Part shown: piece after piece, positions 44,523 to 52,992 of the stretch | Layout: the number at the start of each line of letters is the position of its first letter | How positions within the stretch are numbered: position 1 is the first letter of the stretch | DNA from: an uncultured Dehalococcoidia bacterium | Lineage (GTDB): Bacteria; Chloroflexota; Dehalococcoidia; Bin125 | Direction of reading: 5' to 3' | Length of the DNA stretch: 64,000 nucleotides | Assembly: GCA_958295515.1 (NCBI GenBank) | Contig: CATQGW010000001.1 | Coordinates: 644,923-708,922, forward strand | The notes under the pieces: model-generated | The model's input: only the letters and a program-made list of their open reading frames with translations | The model's database searches: none | Told to the model about the DNA's origin: nothing | Translations under genes and position numbers: made by a program

Positions 44523-45616
44523 GGTTCACGTCAGATAGCGAGCAACGCTCGATTTCACGCCGCGCGTTGCAACGCTAAGTTCACAGGAGAAACGGGGCGA
44601 ATGTTGGAGGTGCGGACATGGGACAGGGTCGCGGTCAGCTCAGTCATGAGGAGCGGCGGCGGATTGCCGGACTACAAGGCGAGGGCTGCTCGGCGCGGCA
44701 GATCGCAGCGGCTCTGGCTCGCTCGCCGTCGACGATCGCGGCGGAGCTGAAGCGCAACGCGGGGGCGGACGGTCGCTACGACGCGGACGAAGCGCAGGCC
44801 CAGGCGCAGCGCCGCGCGCGGCAACGGCGCGGCTCGCGGCTGGAGCACGACGACGCGCTGCGCGAGCGGGTGCTGGGCATGCTCGCGCGGGGGCTCTCGC
44901 CGGAGCAGGTGGCGGGCCGGCTGAACCGCGAGGCGGGCCGCACGGTGATCTCGTATGAGACGATCTACCGCTTCATCTACGACCAGATGGCGCGCACCAA
45001 GGACTACCGCTGGGCGCGGCTGCTGCCGCGCGGGCGGACCCGTCGGCGGCGTCGCGGTTCGCGCCGCGGGGGCGGCTCGGTCGACTTCATTCACCTGCGC
45101 CGGCCGCTCTCGGAGCGTCCGGCGGAGGCCGAGCAGCGCAGCGCGCTCGGCCACTGGGAGGCGGACCTGATGCAGTTCGGGCGCGGCGGGCCCTCGCTGC
45201 TGGTGCTGCAGGAGCGGAGTACGCGGGCGCTGCTCGCGGCGGCGCTGCCGAGCAAGGCGGCGGAGCCTTTGATCCAGGCCTTGCGGCGCCTCTTGGCCTC
45301 GCTGCCGGCGGCGCTGCGGCGCAGCGTCAGCTTCGACAACGGCACGGAGTTCGTGCGCCACCACGAACTGCACGCGCTCGGCGTGGAGACCTTCTTCTGC
45401 GACCCGCACGCGCCCTGGCAGAAGGGCGGCGTGGAGAACGCGATCGGGCGGCTGCGCCGCGAGCTGCCGCGCACGACCCAGCTGACCGCGCTCTCCCGCC
45501 GCGCGCTCAACCGGCTGCTGCAGCGGTACAACAACACGCCGCGCAAGTGCCTCGACTACCAGAGCCCCGCTGAACTGCTCCGCGAGCAACTGTCCTGCTT
45601 GACGCTTGAACCCACC
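44523..45616 (+). mobile_element. IS30-family insertion sequence (boundaries tentative)
   Basis: The transposase gene is intact. A possible left terminus GGTTCACGTCAGATAGCGAG (44523) partly matches the reverse complement of TGACGCTTGAACCCACC just before 45616 (shared GGTTCA..CGTCA, with a 2-nt offset). Target duplications are not obvious. The terminal repeats are weak by eye, so the boundaries may be wrong by tens of bases. Confidence 0.35.
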
Positions 45617-45637
45617 TTCCCGCTTGCGCGGGAATGA
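44618..45637 (+). CDS. IS30-family transposase
   Basis: A 339-residue transposase: N-terminal helix-turn-helix (LSHEERRRIAGLQGEGCSARQIAAALARSPSTI), the second HTH-like region RGLSPEQVAGRLNREAG, then the DDE core with Asp in HWEADLM, Asp in SFDNGTEF and Glu in GGVENAIGRLR, and the IS30 C-terminal LNRLLQRYNNTPRKCLDYQSPAELL. The last residues (FPLARE and the TGA stop) are encoded by a REP-type palindrome, so the native 3' end has been fused to a repeat. Length is normal; the gene looks functional. Confidence 0.92.
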   Translation: MGQGRGQLSHEERRRIAGLQGEGCSARQIAAALARSPSTIAAELKRNAGADGRYDADEAQAQAQRRARQRRGSRLEHDDALRERVLGMLARGLSPEQVAGRLNREAGRTVISYETIYRFIYDQMARTKDYRWARLLPRGRTRRRRRGSRRGGGSVDFIHLRRPLSERPAEAEQRSALGHWEADLMQFGRGGPSLLVLQERSTRALLAAALPSKAAEPLIQALRRLLASLPAALRRSVSFDNGTEFVRHHELHALGVETFFCDPHAPWQKGGVENAIGRLRRELPRTTQLTALSRRALNRLLQRYNNTPRKCLDYQSPAELLREQLSCLTLEPTFPLARE

Positions 45638-45655
45638 CGGAAGTGGCGGTGGGAA
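45617..45655. repeat. REP-like palindrome fused to the transposase 3' end
   Basis: TTCCCGCTTGCGCGGGAATG followed by ACGG is a perfect short hairpin and a second GGGAATGACG copy follows. It supplies the transposase stop codon and lies between convergent genes (transposase and ResB). Confidence 0.7.
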
Positions 45656-45689
45656 TGACGAGGAGAAGGCGGGGGGCTGATGGTTGTGG

Positions 45690-47906
45690 TTAGCTGGCCT
45701 TGTTCTCGTCGTCTGCGGACCGGGCGTAGTCGTCGTTGAAGCGGTTGCGGAGGAGACGGCGGTGGGGGGCTGGTTTGGTGGGTGGGGACTCGCCGGCGGC
45801 GGAGGCGGCGATTTGGTGGAGTTCTTGAGTGAGGCGGACGCCGTGGCCGGCTTGGCCGGCGAGGGCGATGCGGGTGGGGGTGAGGCGCGCCCAGAGGCGG
45901 CGGCGGGGGGCGAAGAAGGTGGTGGACATGCCGACGATGCCGAGCGCGACTGCGAGCCAGAAGGGCACGCCGCCGGGGTCGCGGCGGATGTTGAGGCCGG
46001 TGAACTCGCGGGGGCCGGCGAACTGGTAGCGGTAGTTGTTGGCGACGATCGCCTGGCCTTCGTCGAGTTCGATGCGGGCTGCGCCGCCGCCCAGTCCGAG
46101 CACGAGCCGCGCGGGGCGTCCGACCTGCCCGCCGGCGCTGGTGGCGGTGGTTCCCACGGCGAGCTGGACATCCTCGCCGCCCATCGCGTTGAAGGTTTCG
46201 GCGGTGCGCGCCTGTCCGAAGCGTTCGAGCGCCAGCAGGGCGTCGCCGTCCGCGCCGGGCAGTTCTTCGATGGTGGTCCAGAAGACGGATTCTGCGCCGA
46301 GGTAGGTGAGGTCGATTGCGCCGACGCGGCGGGCGGCGCCGGGTTCGAGCGTGCCTTGCTGCGCGGTGTCGGGCGCGTCGCCGAGGTATTCGAGGGTTGC
46401 GCCGTCGAGCTCTGCGAGGCCGCCCTGTTCGAGGGTGCCGCGGATGCTGTCGTTGTTGAAGGAGTAGTAGAAGAACTCGCGGCGGTTCTCGACTTCGCGG
46501 AGGCCGATGGCGAGGCGGTGTTCGGTGGGGAGAGTGAGCGTGGCAAGGCGCGCGCCGCCGGTTTCGAGGTGTTGGTCGAGGCTGACCAGGCCGTCGATCA
46601 GGGTTTCGCCGTCGTTCATGGTCAGGCGCACGAGCGGGGCCGGGGGCGGCTCCTGGTCGACGCCGAGTTGGGCGAGGGTGAGTTGGGCGGCAGCGGGGGA
46701 ATCGGCGGGCAGATTGAGCAGGCGGTACCAGAACTGGAGGCCGCTTTCGTGAGGGATCAGGGCGAGCGCGAGGCTGCGCCCGCCGAAGAGCGGGACGACG
46801 GTGTAGGCCGCGCCTTCGGGGGCGTCGCCGGCGACGGTGTGTTGCAGTCCGAGCACTTCTTCGCTGACCGGCGCGCCGCTGCGCTCGATGCGGATGCGGG
46901 GACCGACGAGTTGCTGGTCGAGGAAGTGGGCTTCGGAGTAGACGAGCTGGCCGCTGGCGTGGTCATAGACGTGCAGGGCAGCGCCGTGCTCCCAGTAGGC
47001 GGCCTGGTGGACGCGGTAGCCGGCGGCGTGGAGCGGACCGTTGACGGTGACATCGCCCTGGGCGGCCAGTGCGCCGCCCTCGGCGACGCGCACGACGCTG
47101 CGGAAGTCGAGCGCCTGGCCGTCGTCGGCGAAGCGGGCGATGGCGTCGTCGACGATGAACTGGATTTGTGGGCGCTCTGCGCCGGGCGCGAAGAGCGGGT
47201 GGCTTTCGCCTTCGGCGACCCAGAACTGGTATTCCTCGCCGCCGAACTTGGTGACCAGCGCCGCGCCGAGCAGCAGCAGCAGCGCGAGATGGGTGATGAA
47301 GGTGGCGAGCTGTGACCAGCCGAAGCGGTCGGCGAAGAGTTCGATGGCGTCGTCGGAGGCGGCGATTTGCTCGACGCGGTAGCGGCGGGCGCGGAGGGCG
47401 GCGGTGAGGGCGGCGGCGCGCTCGTTGGGCGGGGCGGATTGGGGCAGGTCGAGGGCGGCGCGGTGGCGGGCGCGCTCGAAGTAGGCGGCGTTGACCCGTT
47501 TGGGCGGGCGGCGCACGGTGCGCCAGATTGGCGCGGCGCGGCTGACGGTGCAGACTGCGATGGCGACGGCGACGAGGCCGACGAGCGCGTACCAGTAGGG
47601 CTGCTGGTAGAGGTTGAAGACGCCGCCGTTGGCGTCGTAGAACCAGGGGAATTCGGCGAGGGGGTTGGTGGCCCAACCGAAGGTGCCGCGCTGGGCGTCG
47701 ATGTGGGCTTCGATCTGGCCGGGGATGTTGATCAGTTGGGGCGGGACCTGGGGGATGATCACGCCGGCGGCGGAGAAGCAGGCGGCGATGAGGATCAGGA
47801 CAGCGGCGGAGCGAACGGAGGTCAGCCGCCGCCAAATCCAGTAGGCGGGGTGGGGGAGGCTGACGCGCCCCGCCGGCCGCTGCGAGCGTGAGCTGATTGC
47901 GGCCAT
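45690..47906 (-). CDS. resB: ResB-like cytochrome c biogenesis protein
   Basis: A 738-residue membrane protein of System II cytochrome c maturation. Features: helices at about 32-50 (SAAVLILIAACFSAAGVIIP), 104-122 (YWYALVGLVAVAIAVC) and about 200-218 (LATFITHLALLLLLGAAL), a long periplasmic region rich in strands (FRSVVRVAEGGALAAQGDVTV), and a last helix VPFWLAVALGIVGMSTTFF followed by RRRLWARL. The family works with ResC/CcsA in haem delivery. No CcsA/ResC gene is in this window, so the partner is unlinked or distant. Its 3' end faces the IS30 element. Confidence 0.88.
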   Translation of the reverse strand: MAAISSRSQRPAGRVSLPHPAYWIWRRLTSVRSAAVLILIAACFSAAGVIIPQVPPQLINIPGQIEAHIDAQRGTFGWATNPLAEFPWFYDANGGVFNLYQQPYWYALVGLVAVAIAVCTVSRAAPIWRTVRRPPKRVNAAYFERARHRAALDLPQSAPPNERAAALTAALRARRYRVEQIAASDDAIELFADRFGWSQLATFITHLALLLLLGAALVTKFGGEEYQFWVAEGESHPLFAPGAERPQIQFIVDDAIARFADDGQALDFRSVVRVAEGGALAAQGDVTVNGPLHAAGYRVHQAAYWEHGAALHVYDHASGQLVYSEAHFLDQQLVGPRIRIERSGAPVSEEVLGLQHTVAGDAPEGAAYTVVPLFGGRSLALALIPHESGLQFWYRLLNLPADSPAAAQLTLAQLGVDQEPPPAPLVRLTMNDGETLIDGLVSLDQHLETGGARLATLTLPTEHRLAIGLREVENRREFFYYSFNNDSIRGTLEQGGLAELDGATLEYLGDAPDTAQQGTLEPGAARRVGAIDLTYLGAESVFWTTIEELPGADGDALLALERFGQARTAETFNAMGGEDVQLAVGTTATSAGGQVGRPARLVLGLGGGAARIELDEGQAIVANNYRYQFAGPREFTGLNIRRDPGGVPFWLAVALGIVGMSTTFFAPRRRLWARLTPTRIALAGQAGHGVRLTQELHQIAASAAGESPPTKPAPHRRLLRNRFNDDYARSADDENKAS

Positions 47907-47969
47907 CTGCGCCTCAACGCCTCCGCGATACAGCGTACCGCGCGCGCGGCGTGGGGACTGCTGGGGAGG

Positions 47970-49049
47970 TCAGGAGGCGGCTGCTTTGAGGCCGTGGCCG
48001 GTGAGCGGGATGATGACCGTGTCTTCGGCGCGGATCGTTCCGTCGCGGCGCAGCTGCTTGAGGGCGGCGATGGGGACGGCGGAGGTGGGCTCGCACCAGA
48101 GGCCGGTGCGTCCGAGTTGGCGCTGAGCTTCGAGGATCGCGTCTTCGGATACGGCGATTGCCGCACCGTTGCTTTCGCGTACTGCCGCCGTCATTTCGGC
48201 CAGGCGGGGAGGATTGGGGATGGCGATGCCGTCGGCGACGGTGGGGGCGGGCGGGGGCGTGGGTTGGTCGTTGAGGGCGGCGACGAGCGGGGCGACGGAC
48301 TCGGACTGGGCCGCGTGGAGGCGGGGGATGCGATTGGCTTTGCCCACTTCTCGGAGTTCCTGAAAGCCGCGCCAGAGGCCGAGCAGGAGCGAGCCGTTGC
48401 CGACGGGCAGGATGATGTGGTCGGGCAGGGCGTCGGGCGTGACGCCGATCAGTTGGGAGGTGAGCTCCCAGGCCAGACTTTTCATTCCCTCGGCGAAGTA
48501 GGGGCTGAGGTTGTGGGAGAGGAAGGGGAGGCGGCGCGCGTCGGCGAAGCGTTGGGCGGCTTCGGCGGCGGCGGCGCGCGGTCCCTCGACGGGATGGGCG
48601 ATGCCGCCGACTGCTTCGATCTGGGCGCGCTTGACGGGCGGGGCGGAGGCGGGCAGGAAGATGTGGGCCTGGATGCCTGCGGCGGCGGCGTAGGCGGCGA
48701 GGGCGGCGCCGGCGTTGCCTGAGGAGTCTTCGACGAATTCTTGCAGCTTGAAGGCGCGCGCGCCGCCGATCAGCATCGCCGCGCCGCGGTCTTTGAAGGA
48801 GCCAGTGGGGGAGAGGAATTCGAGTTTGGCGGTGAATCCGCCGGCGAGCGGGAGCGGCATGAGCGACGTCCAGCCCTGGCGGAGGGAGACGGAAAACCAG
48901 GGGGTGCGGGGCTCATAGCGGCGCGGGGGTTCGTGGTACTCGACGCGGAAGAGTCCGCGGCATTCGGGGCAGCGCAGTTCGAGGCTGGGCGGGGAGGCGC
49001 GTCCGCATTGGAGGCAGGCGAGGTGGTGTGGGAAGGCGGGGTAGATCAT
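47970..49049 (-). CDS. Threonine-synthase-like PLP enzyme (copy A)
   Basis: A 359-residue fold-type II PLP enzyme. The N-terminal zinc ribbon has two CxxC pairs (CLQCGR at about 14 and CPEC near 28); the PLP lysine sits in SPTGSFKDRG; a Ser/Asn/Gly phosphate loop follows (VEDSSGNAGAALAAYAA); and the C-terminal DTVIIPLTGHGLK matches threonine synthase. A second threonine-synthase-like gene is at 54504 and has the better family match, so this one may have another role (for example a diaminopropionate or serine-type lyase). The start at 49049 is the first ATG that includes the zinc ribbon. Confidence 0.82.
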   Translation of the reverse strand: MIYPAFPHHLACLQCGRASPPSLELRCPECRGLFRVEYHEPPRRYEPRTPWFSVSLRQGWTSLMPLPLAGGFTAKLEFLSPTGSFKDRGAAMLIGGARAFKLQEFVEDSSGNAGAALAAYAAAAGIQAHIFLPASAPPVKRAQIEAVGGIAHPVEGPRAAAAEAAQRFADARRLPFLSHNLSPYFAEGMKSLAWELTSQLIGVTPDALPDHIILPVGNGSLLLGLWRGFQELREVGKANRIPRLHAAQSESVAPLVAALNDQPTPPPAPTVADGIAIPNPPRLAEMTAAVRESNGAAIAVSEDAILEAQRQLGRTGLWCEPTSAVPIAALKQLRRDGTIRAEDTVIIPLTGHGLKAAAS

Positions 49050-49154
49050 CGGGGTTGGGCGATGGGCTGTTGGAGGTGCAGGGTAGCGCGGCAGTGGGCG
49101 GGGCATTGATTGCGGGCATTGATTGTCGGAATGCATTGCGGGGTGCGGTGAACC

Positions 49155-49160
49155 TAGAAT
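49155..49160 (+). promoter_or_regulatory. Candidate -10 box (TAGAAT)
   Basis: TAGAAT at 49155-49160 lies 6 nt before an ATG at 49167 that is in frame with the binding-protein gene, and about 48 nt before the RBS-supported GTG at 49209. It can serve either a leaderless start at 49167 or a short leader for 49209. Confidence 0.4.
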
Positions 49161-49208
49161 TGGCGAATGAGTTGTAGGCGCGACAGGCGGCGATCCGGAG
49201 GAGTTGTG

Positions 49209-50570
49209 GTGAGCTTGCGTCGTTTCGCTGTCTGGTTGGCGCTTGCGGTGCTGGCGGTTGCGGGCGGCGTGCTGATGGTGGGGCGGGCGGAGGCGGAGGG
49301 TTCGGACGGCGATGTGCGGGTGCTGGCGCGATTGGCGGAGGGGCGGCGGGTGGAGTTTGGGCTGCAAGCCGGGGGCGAGGTGATTCTGCCGGAGCGTCGC
49401 TTTGTTTCGCTTGATCGGGGGGCGACGGGGTGGCTGCGCAGCTCGGAGGTGGCGCTGCCAGATGGTCGCAGGGCGCGGGTGGCGGCGCGGCGGATGGTGG
49501 ATGGGCGCTTTGAGTGGGCGCTGCGGGTGGAGGGCGCGGCGGGCGAGCTGCGGCCGGCGGATCGGTTTGTTCCGCCGTTGCGCAGCTTCAGCGAGTGGCT
49601 GCGGAGTGGGGCGATTGCGGCGCCGCCGCGCCTCTGCTGCGAGGATGAAGGGCGGCTGCGGCTGGCGTTCTTCGCGTTCTTTGCGCCGCTGAGCTACAGC
49701 GCGGATCACGATCCGGAGTCGCCGGGCTACCAGGAGCATCGGGGCTACGAGGCGGCGTTGATCGATGCGCTGGAGATGATGGAGCACACGGGACTGTCGT
49801 TCGAGCGGACGCCGGTGGGGACGTGGACGGATTTCTGGCTGTTGCCGGCGGGGCCGGAGTTTGAGATTGCGGCCGGGGGCATCACGATTCTCGAGAGCCG
49901 TCGGTTGGATCATTCGGGGCGGCGGGCGATTGCGTTCAGCTCGGGGCACGCTGCGGTGCGGCAGACGCTGTTGGTGCGGGCGGAGGACGCGGGGCGGATT
50001 CGGACGCATGCGGATTTGACAGCGGATGATCGGATCGGGGTGCTGGCGGGGGCGACGGGCGAGGCGCGGTTGCTGCAGCTGACGGGGTTGGTTGACGAGC
50101 ACGGGGCGCTGGCGGCGGGGACGCGGATCGAGACGGCGGCGGGCGCGGTGACGGCCGACGGCAGTGCGGCGTTCTCGATTACGGCGGCGGAGCAGACGGC
50201 CAATGTGGCGGGGCGGACGCGGTTGATTCCGCCGAGCGCGGGGATGCCGCAGGTGATTTATCTGGGGGATGATGAGGCGGTGTTGATCGAGGCGTTGATT
50301 GCGGGGCGGATCGACGGGTTTGCGCGGGGGGATATTGCGAATGTGGACGCGGCGCGTGCGGCGGGCGGGGCGCTGGCGGTGACGGCGCACGATCAGACGG
50401 CGGTGGAGTGGGCGGGGTTTGCGCTGGCTGTGGAGGATGCGGCGCTGTTGACTTGCATTGATGCGCGGGTGGAGTGGCTGACGGACGGTCGGCGGATTGG
50501 TTATGCGGATTGGGCGGCGAATCCGGATGTGTTTCGGGAGCGGGCTGGGGTTTGGAATGGGCGGTATTAG
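49209..50570 (+). CDS. Exported solute-binding-protein-like protein (SBP_bac_3 type)
   Basis: A 453-residue protein with signal peptide (LRRFAVWLALAVLAVAGGVLMVGRAEA). The C-terminal half reads like a family-3 amino-acid-binding domain: RGYEAALIDALEMMEHTGLSFERTPVGTWTDFW, EIAAGGITILESRRLDHSGRRAIAFS, then DRIGVLAGATGEARLLQ and VLIEALIAGRIDGFARGDIANVDAA. The N-terminal ~130 residues are strand-rich and not recognised. GTG 49209 is preceded by GGAGGAG; ATG 49167 (leaderless) would add 14 Arg-rich residues. No ABC permease is adjacent, so it may be a sensor or an orphan binding protein. Confidence 0.72.
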   Translation: MSLRRFAVWLALAVLAVAGGVLMVGRAEAEGSDGDVRVLARLAEGRRVEFGLQAGGEVILPERRFVSLDRGATGWLRSSEVALPDGRRARVAARRMVDGRFEWALRVEGAAGELRPADRFVPPLRSFSEWLRSGAIAAPPRLCCEDEGRLRLAFFAFFAPLSYSADHDPESPGYQEHRGYEAALIDALEMMEHTGLSFERTPVGTWTDFWLLPAGPEFEIAAGGITILESRRLDHSGRRAIAFSSGHAAVRQTLLVRAEDAGRIRTHADLTADDRIGVLAGATGEARLLQLTGLVDEHGALAAGTRIETAAGAVTADGSAAFSITAAEQTANVAGRTRLIPPSAGMPQVIYLGDDEAVLIEALIAGRIDGFARGDIANVDAARAAGGALAVTAHDQTAVEWAGFALAVEDAALLTCIDARVEWLTDGRRIGYADWAANPDVFRERAGVWNGRY

Positions 50571-51790
50571 GGAGCGTTCGTCGTTCGGGGGTGTTGGGTG
50601 AGGGAGGTTTGGAGGTCGGTTAGGAGTCGGTGGGGGATTTCCATGGCGGGGAAGTGGCCGCCTTCGGGGAAGTTGGTCCAGTGGGTGATGTTGAAGGCGC
50701 GCTCGCACCAGCTGCGGGGGGGTAGGGGGGTGCCGCGGACGAGGCGGGCGAAGGCGGTTGGGACGGTGACGTGTTGGCCCTCGTGTAGGCGGACCTGGCC
50801 GCCGATTTCGGCTTCGATTTGTGCGGCGGGGCGGGCGGCTTCGTGGTAGATGCGCATTGAGGAGTTGATGGTTTCGGTGAACCAGTAGATGGAGACGGTG
50901 GCGAGCAGCTCGTCGATGGTGAAGCGGCGGCGGAGGTCGCCGCCGCGGGGGGCTTCTTCGGGGCGCATGCAGTCGCTGAGCATCCACCATTTGTCGATGA
51001 TCCAGGCGGCGAGGCCGACGGGGGAGTCGGCGAGGCTGTAGGAGAGGGTTTGAAAGCGGGTGCCGTGGATGGCGCGGTGCGCGGCGTCGTTGCGGACATA
51101 GGGTTCTTGTTCGTCGCGGAAGAAGCGCTGCTCTTGCTCGGATTGGGGGCGGGCGGCGTCGCCGGGCGGGGCGAGGGCGGCGGCGGTGAGGTGGAGGGCG
51201 CGCAGGCGTTCGGGGTGGCGGAGTCCGAGTTGGGCGCCGACGGCGGCGCCCCAGTCGCCGCCGTGGTAGGCGAAGCGTGGGTAGCCGAGTTCGCTCATGA
51301 GGTTGGCCCAGAGGTCGGCGATGGCGGGCGGGCCGAGGCCGGCGCGGCGGGGGATGTCGGACCAGCCGTAGCCGGGCAGGGAGGGGGCGATGATGTGGAA
51401 GGCGGGGGCGTTCGGGTTTTGGGGTTCGGCGAGGGCGTCGATGATTTTGTGGAATTCGTAGACGGAGGATGGCCAGCCGTGCTGGATCAGGAGGGGGACG
51501 GCGTCGGCGCGGGGGCTGGGGCGGTGGATGAAGTGGATGCGCAGCGTTTCGCCGTTGGGGGATTGGAGGGGGGTGCGGAATTGGGGGAAGCGGTTGAGTT
51601 GGGTTTCGACGGCGCGCCAGTCGAAGTGGTCGGTCCAGTGTGTGCAGAGTTCTTGCAGGAAGTCGAGGTCGACGCCGTAGAGCCAGGCGGAGCCGGGGAC
51701 TGTGGTCGGCCAGCGGGTGCGCCGGAGGCGATCGCGCAGGGTTTCGATTTGGTGGTCGGGGACGGCGATGGTGTAGGGGGTGGGGGGCAT
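50567..51790 (-). CDS. Epoxide hydrolase (EH N-terminal domain type), copy A
   Basis: A 407-residue alpha/beta hydrolase with the EHN N-terminal meander (YTIAVPDHQIETLRDRLRRTRWP), oxyanion motif LIQHGWPSSVYEF, nucleophile elbow HGGDWGAAVG (Asp), lid tyrosines in the SIYWFTETINSSMRIY block, and catalytic His in PEGGHFPAME. This group covers microsomal-like epoxide hydrolases that open epoxides to diols. A paralog is at 52993. The ATG overlaps no neighbour; a TACCGT hexamer lies 11 nt upstream with no Shine-Dalgarno. 3' end overlaps the binding-protein gene by 4 nt. Confidence 0.9.
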   Translation of the reverse strand: MPPTPYTIAVPDHQIETLRDRLRRTRWPTTVPGSAWLYGVDLDFLQELCTHWTDHFDWRAVETQLNRFPQFRTPLQSPNGETLRIHFIHRPSPRADAVPLLIQHGWPSSVYEFHKIIDALAEPQNPNAPAFHIIAPSLPGYGWSDIPRRAGLGPPAIADLWANLMSELGYPRFAYHGGDWGAAVGAQLGLRHPERLRALHLTAAALAPPGDAARPQSEQEQRFFRDEQEPYVRNDAAHRAIHGTRFQTLSYSLADSPVGLAAWIIDKWWMLSDCMRPEEAPRGGDLRRRFTIDELLATVSIYWFTETINSSMRIYHEAARPAAQIEAEIGGQVRLHEGQHVTVPTAFARLVRGTPLPPRSWCERAFNITHWTNFPEGGHFPAMEIPHRLLTDLQTSLTQHPRTTNAP

Positions 51791-51801
51791 GGTGTTGTGA
51801 C

Positions 51802-51807
51802 ACGGTA
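51802..51807 (-). promoter_or_regulatory. Candidate -10 box (TACCGT)
   Basis: On the - strand TACCGT ends 11 nt before the ATG at 51790 with no visible Shine-Dalgarno. It lies in the 26-nt gap after the gene at 51817. Low confidence. Confidence 0.25.
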
Positions 51808-51816
51808 GGGGCTGGG

Positions 51817-52542
51817 TCAGGTGAAGAGGTGGTCGAAGGGGAGGAGTTTTGCGGCGGCGATGGCTTCCGGGGGCATTGGGGGCGGGGGGCCGGCGAGGAA
51901 GTCGGCGTTTTCTTCGAGGAATTTGACTGCCTCGGCGTACAGTTCGGGGGAGATTTGGGAATTTTCGGTTTCGGGCGTGTTTTTCGGGTTGGGGGCGGGG
52001 TTTCTATCTGGTCGGGGCGGGTTGGGGGTGTTCGATGTTGTTCGATCCTGTTCGGCTGTGTTCGATTGTGTTCGATCCTGTTCGATTTTGTTCGACTGTG
52101 TTCGATCCGGTTCGATGGTGTTCGATTGCGTTCGATCCGGTTCGGGGGCGGTGAGTTGGTCGTCGGGGTAGTCGAGGGTCGGTTCGGGGTTGTCGGAGAG
52201 GCTGTGCTTGTGGATTTGGTTGGCGGTCTGGCGCAGTTCGCGGCAGAGCGGGAGGAGGTCGTTGAGCTGGGAGGCGTAGCGGTAGCTTCCGTCGGGTTGG
52301 GGCTGGAGGGTGGCGGCGAGGGCGAATTGGAGGGCGGCGAGGGAGCTGAGCAGGGCGTCGTTGGCGGCTTGGCGGGTGATGTCGTGCCAGTGTTGTTCGA
52401 GTAGGCGGAGGTCTGCTTGGATGGCGGCGGGGTCGGCCTCGAGGTTGGCGGCGATGTTTTGGGTGGTGGCGCCGGCCTGGCGCAGGTAGTGGGCGCTGAG
52501 GATGCGTTGGCGTCGTTGGGGGGAGATGGTGGCGGCACTCAT
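51817..52542 (-). CDS. Protein with N-terminal HTH and 10-residue DRTQSNTIE repeats, unknown function
   Basis: A 241-residue protein. The N-terminal part looks like a helix-turn-helix (RILSAHYLRQAGATTQNIAANLEAD followed by IQADLRLLEQHW), then a helical region to about residue 120. Residues about 133-170 are tandem 10-residue repeats (DRTQSNTIEP, DRTQSNKIEQ, DRTQSNTAEQ, DRTTSN). After a Pro/Asn-rich linker the C terminus is helical again (ISPELYAEAVKFLEENADFLAG). The repeat DNA has a 10-bp, not 30-bp, period. The middle is probably disordered. Possible regulator or small-terminase-like protein; unproven. Confidence 0.65.
   Translation of the reverse strand: MSAATISPQRRQRILSAHYLRQAGATTQNIAANLEADPAAIQADLRLLEQHWHDITRQAANDALLSSLAALQFALAATLQPQPDGSYRYASQLNDLLPLCRELRQTANQIHKHSLSDNPEPTLDYPDDQLTAPEPDRTQSNTIEPDRTQSNKIEQDRTQSNTAEQDRTTSNTPNPPRPDRNPAPNPKNTPETENSQISPELYAEAVKFLEENADFLAGPPPPMPPEAIAAAKLLPFDHLFT
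52031..52145 (+). repeat. 11.5 tandem copies of a 10-bp unit (TTCGATNNTG) inside a coding sequence
   Basis: Starting at 52031, every 10 nt begins TTCG (TTCGATGTTG, TTCGATCCTG, TTCGGCTGTG, TTCGATTGTG, and so on to TTCGATCCGG), with a partial last unit. Because 10 is not a multiple of 3, three DNA units encode one 10-residue protein repeat. The period is close to one helical turn of DNA. Confidence 0.9.
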
Positions 52543-52705
52543 GTTCTGTATTGGACGCTGGTGGGGTGGGTTTTGTCAAATTGGGTGGGGTGTTGGGGGT
52601 TGCATTGGGGGTTGGGCGGGGGTGGCGGATCTACAGGCGCGGGTGTGACGGAAAGGGGGGCGGCGGGGGCGGTGGTGCAGGTGGGGCTTGGGTGGTGGAG
52701 CGGGG

Positions 52706-52966
52706 GAGATTCCCGCGTTCGCGGGAATGACGGGAAAGGGAGGTGGGAATGACGGAAGAGGGGGGGGCGCGGGTGTGATGGAGCGAGGGATGGTGCTGCT
52801 CACGGCGAGATACCCGCGGCAAGCGCGGGTATGACGGATCTGTGGGCGCGGGGGTGGCGGATCTACAGGCGCGGGGGTGACGGAAAGGGGGGCGGCGGGG
52901 GCGGTAGTGCAGGCGGGGCTTGGGAGGTTGCGCGTGGGAGATTCCCGCTTTCGCGGGAATGACGGA
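52706..52966. repeat. REP cluster in the gap 52543-52992
   Basis: The 450-nt gap contains no credible gene. Palindromes: GAGATTCCCGCGTTCGCGGG plus AATGACGG (52706-52732), GAGATACCCGCGGCAAGCGC plus GGGTATGACGG (52806-52838), and GAGATTCCCGCTTTCGCGGG plus AATGACGG (52939-52966). Two are preceded by the shared GGGGCTTGGG(T/A)GGT arm. A duplicated stretch GTGGCGGATCTACAGGCGCGGG appears in overlapping form near 52623 and 52855, evidence of local duplication. Confidence 0.8.
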
Positions 52967-52992
52967 AAAGGAGGCGGGTGGGGGGTGGGGGG

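Noticed and set aside
52031-52145. Repeat considered as a CRISPR array
   Set aside because: The 10-bp units are contiguous with no spacers and lie inside a coding frame.
52031-52145. GTTCGATCC units resembling tRNA T-loops
   Set aside because: No acceptor or anticodon arms can be drawn around them; the match is to a 9-nt string only.
47970-52538. 4.6-kb - strand open frame read as one protein
   Set aside because: Only its 3' part (47970-49049) is a real gene; the rest lies opposite or out of frame to the binding protein, epoxide hydrolase and HTH-repeat genes.
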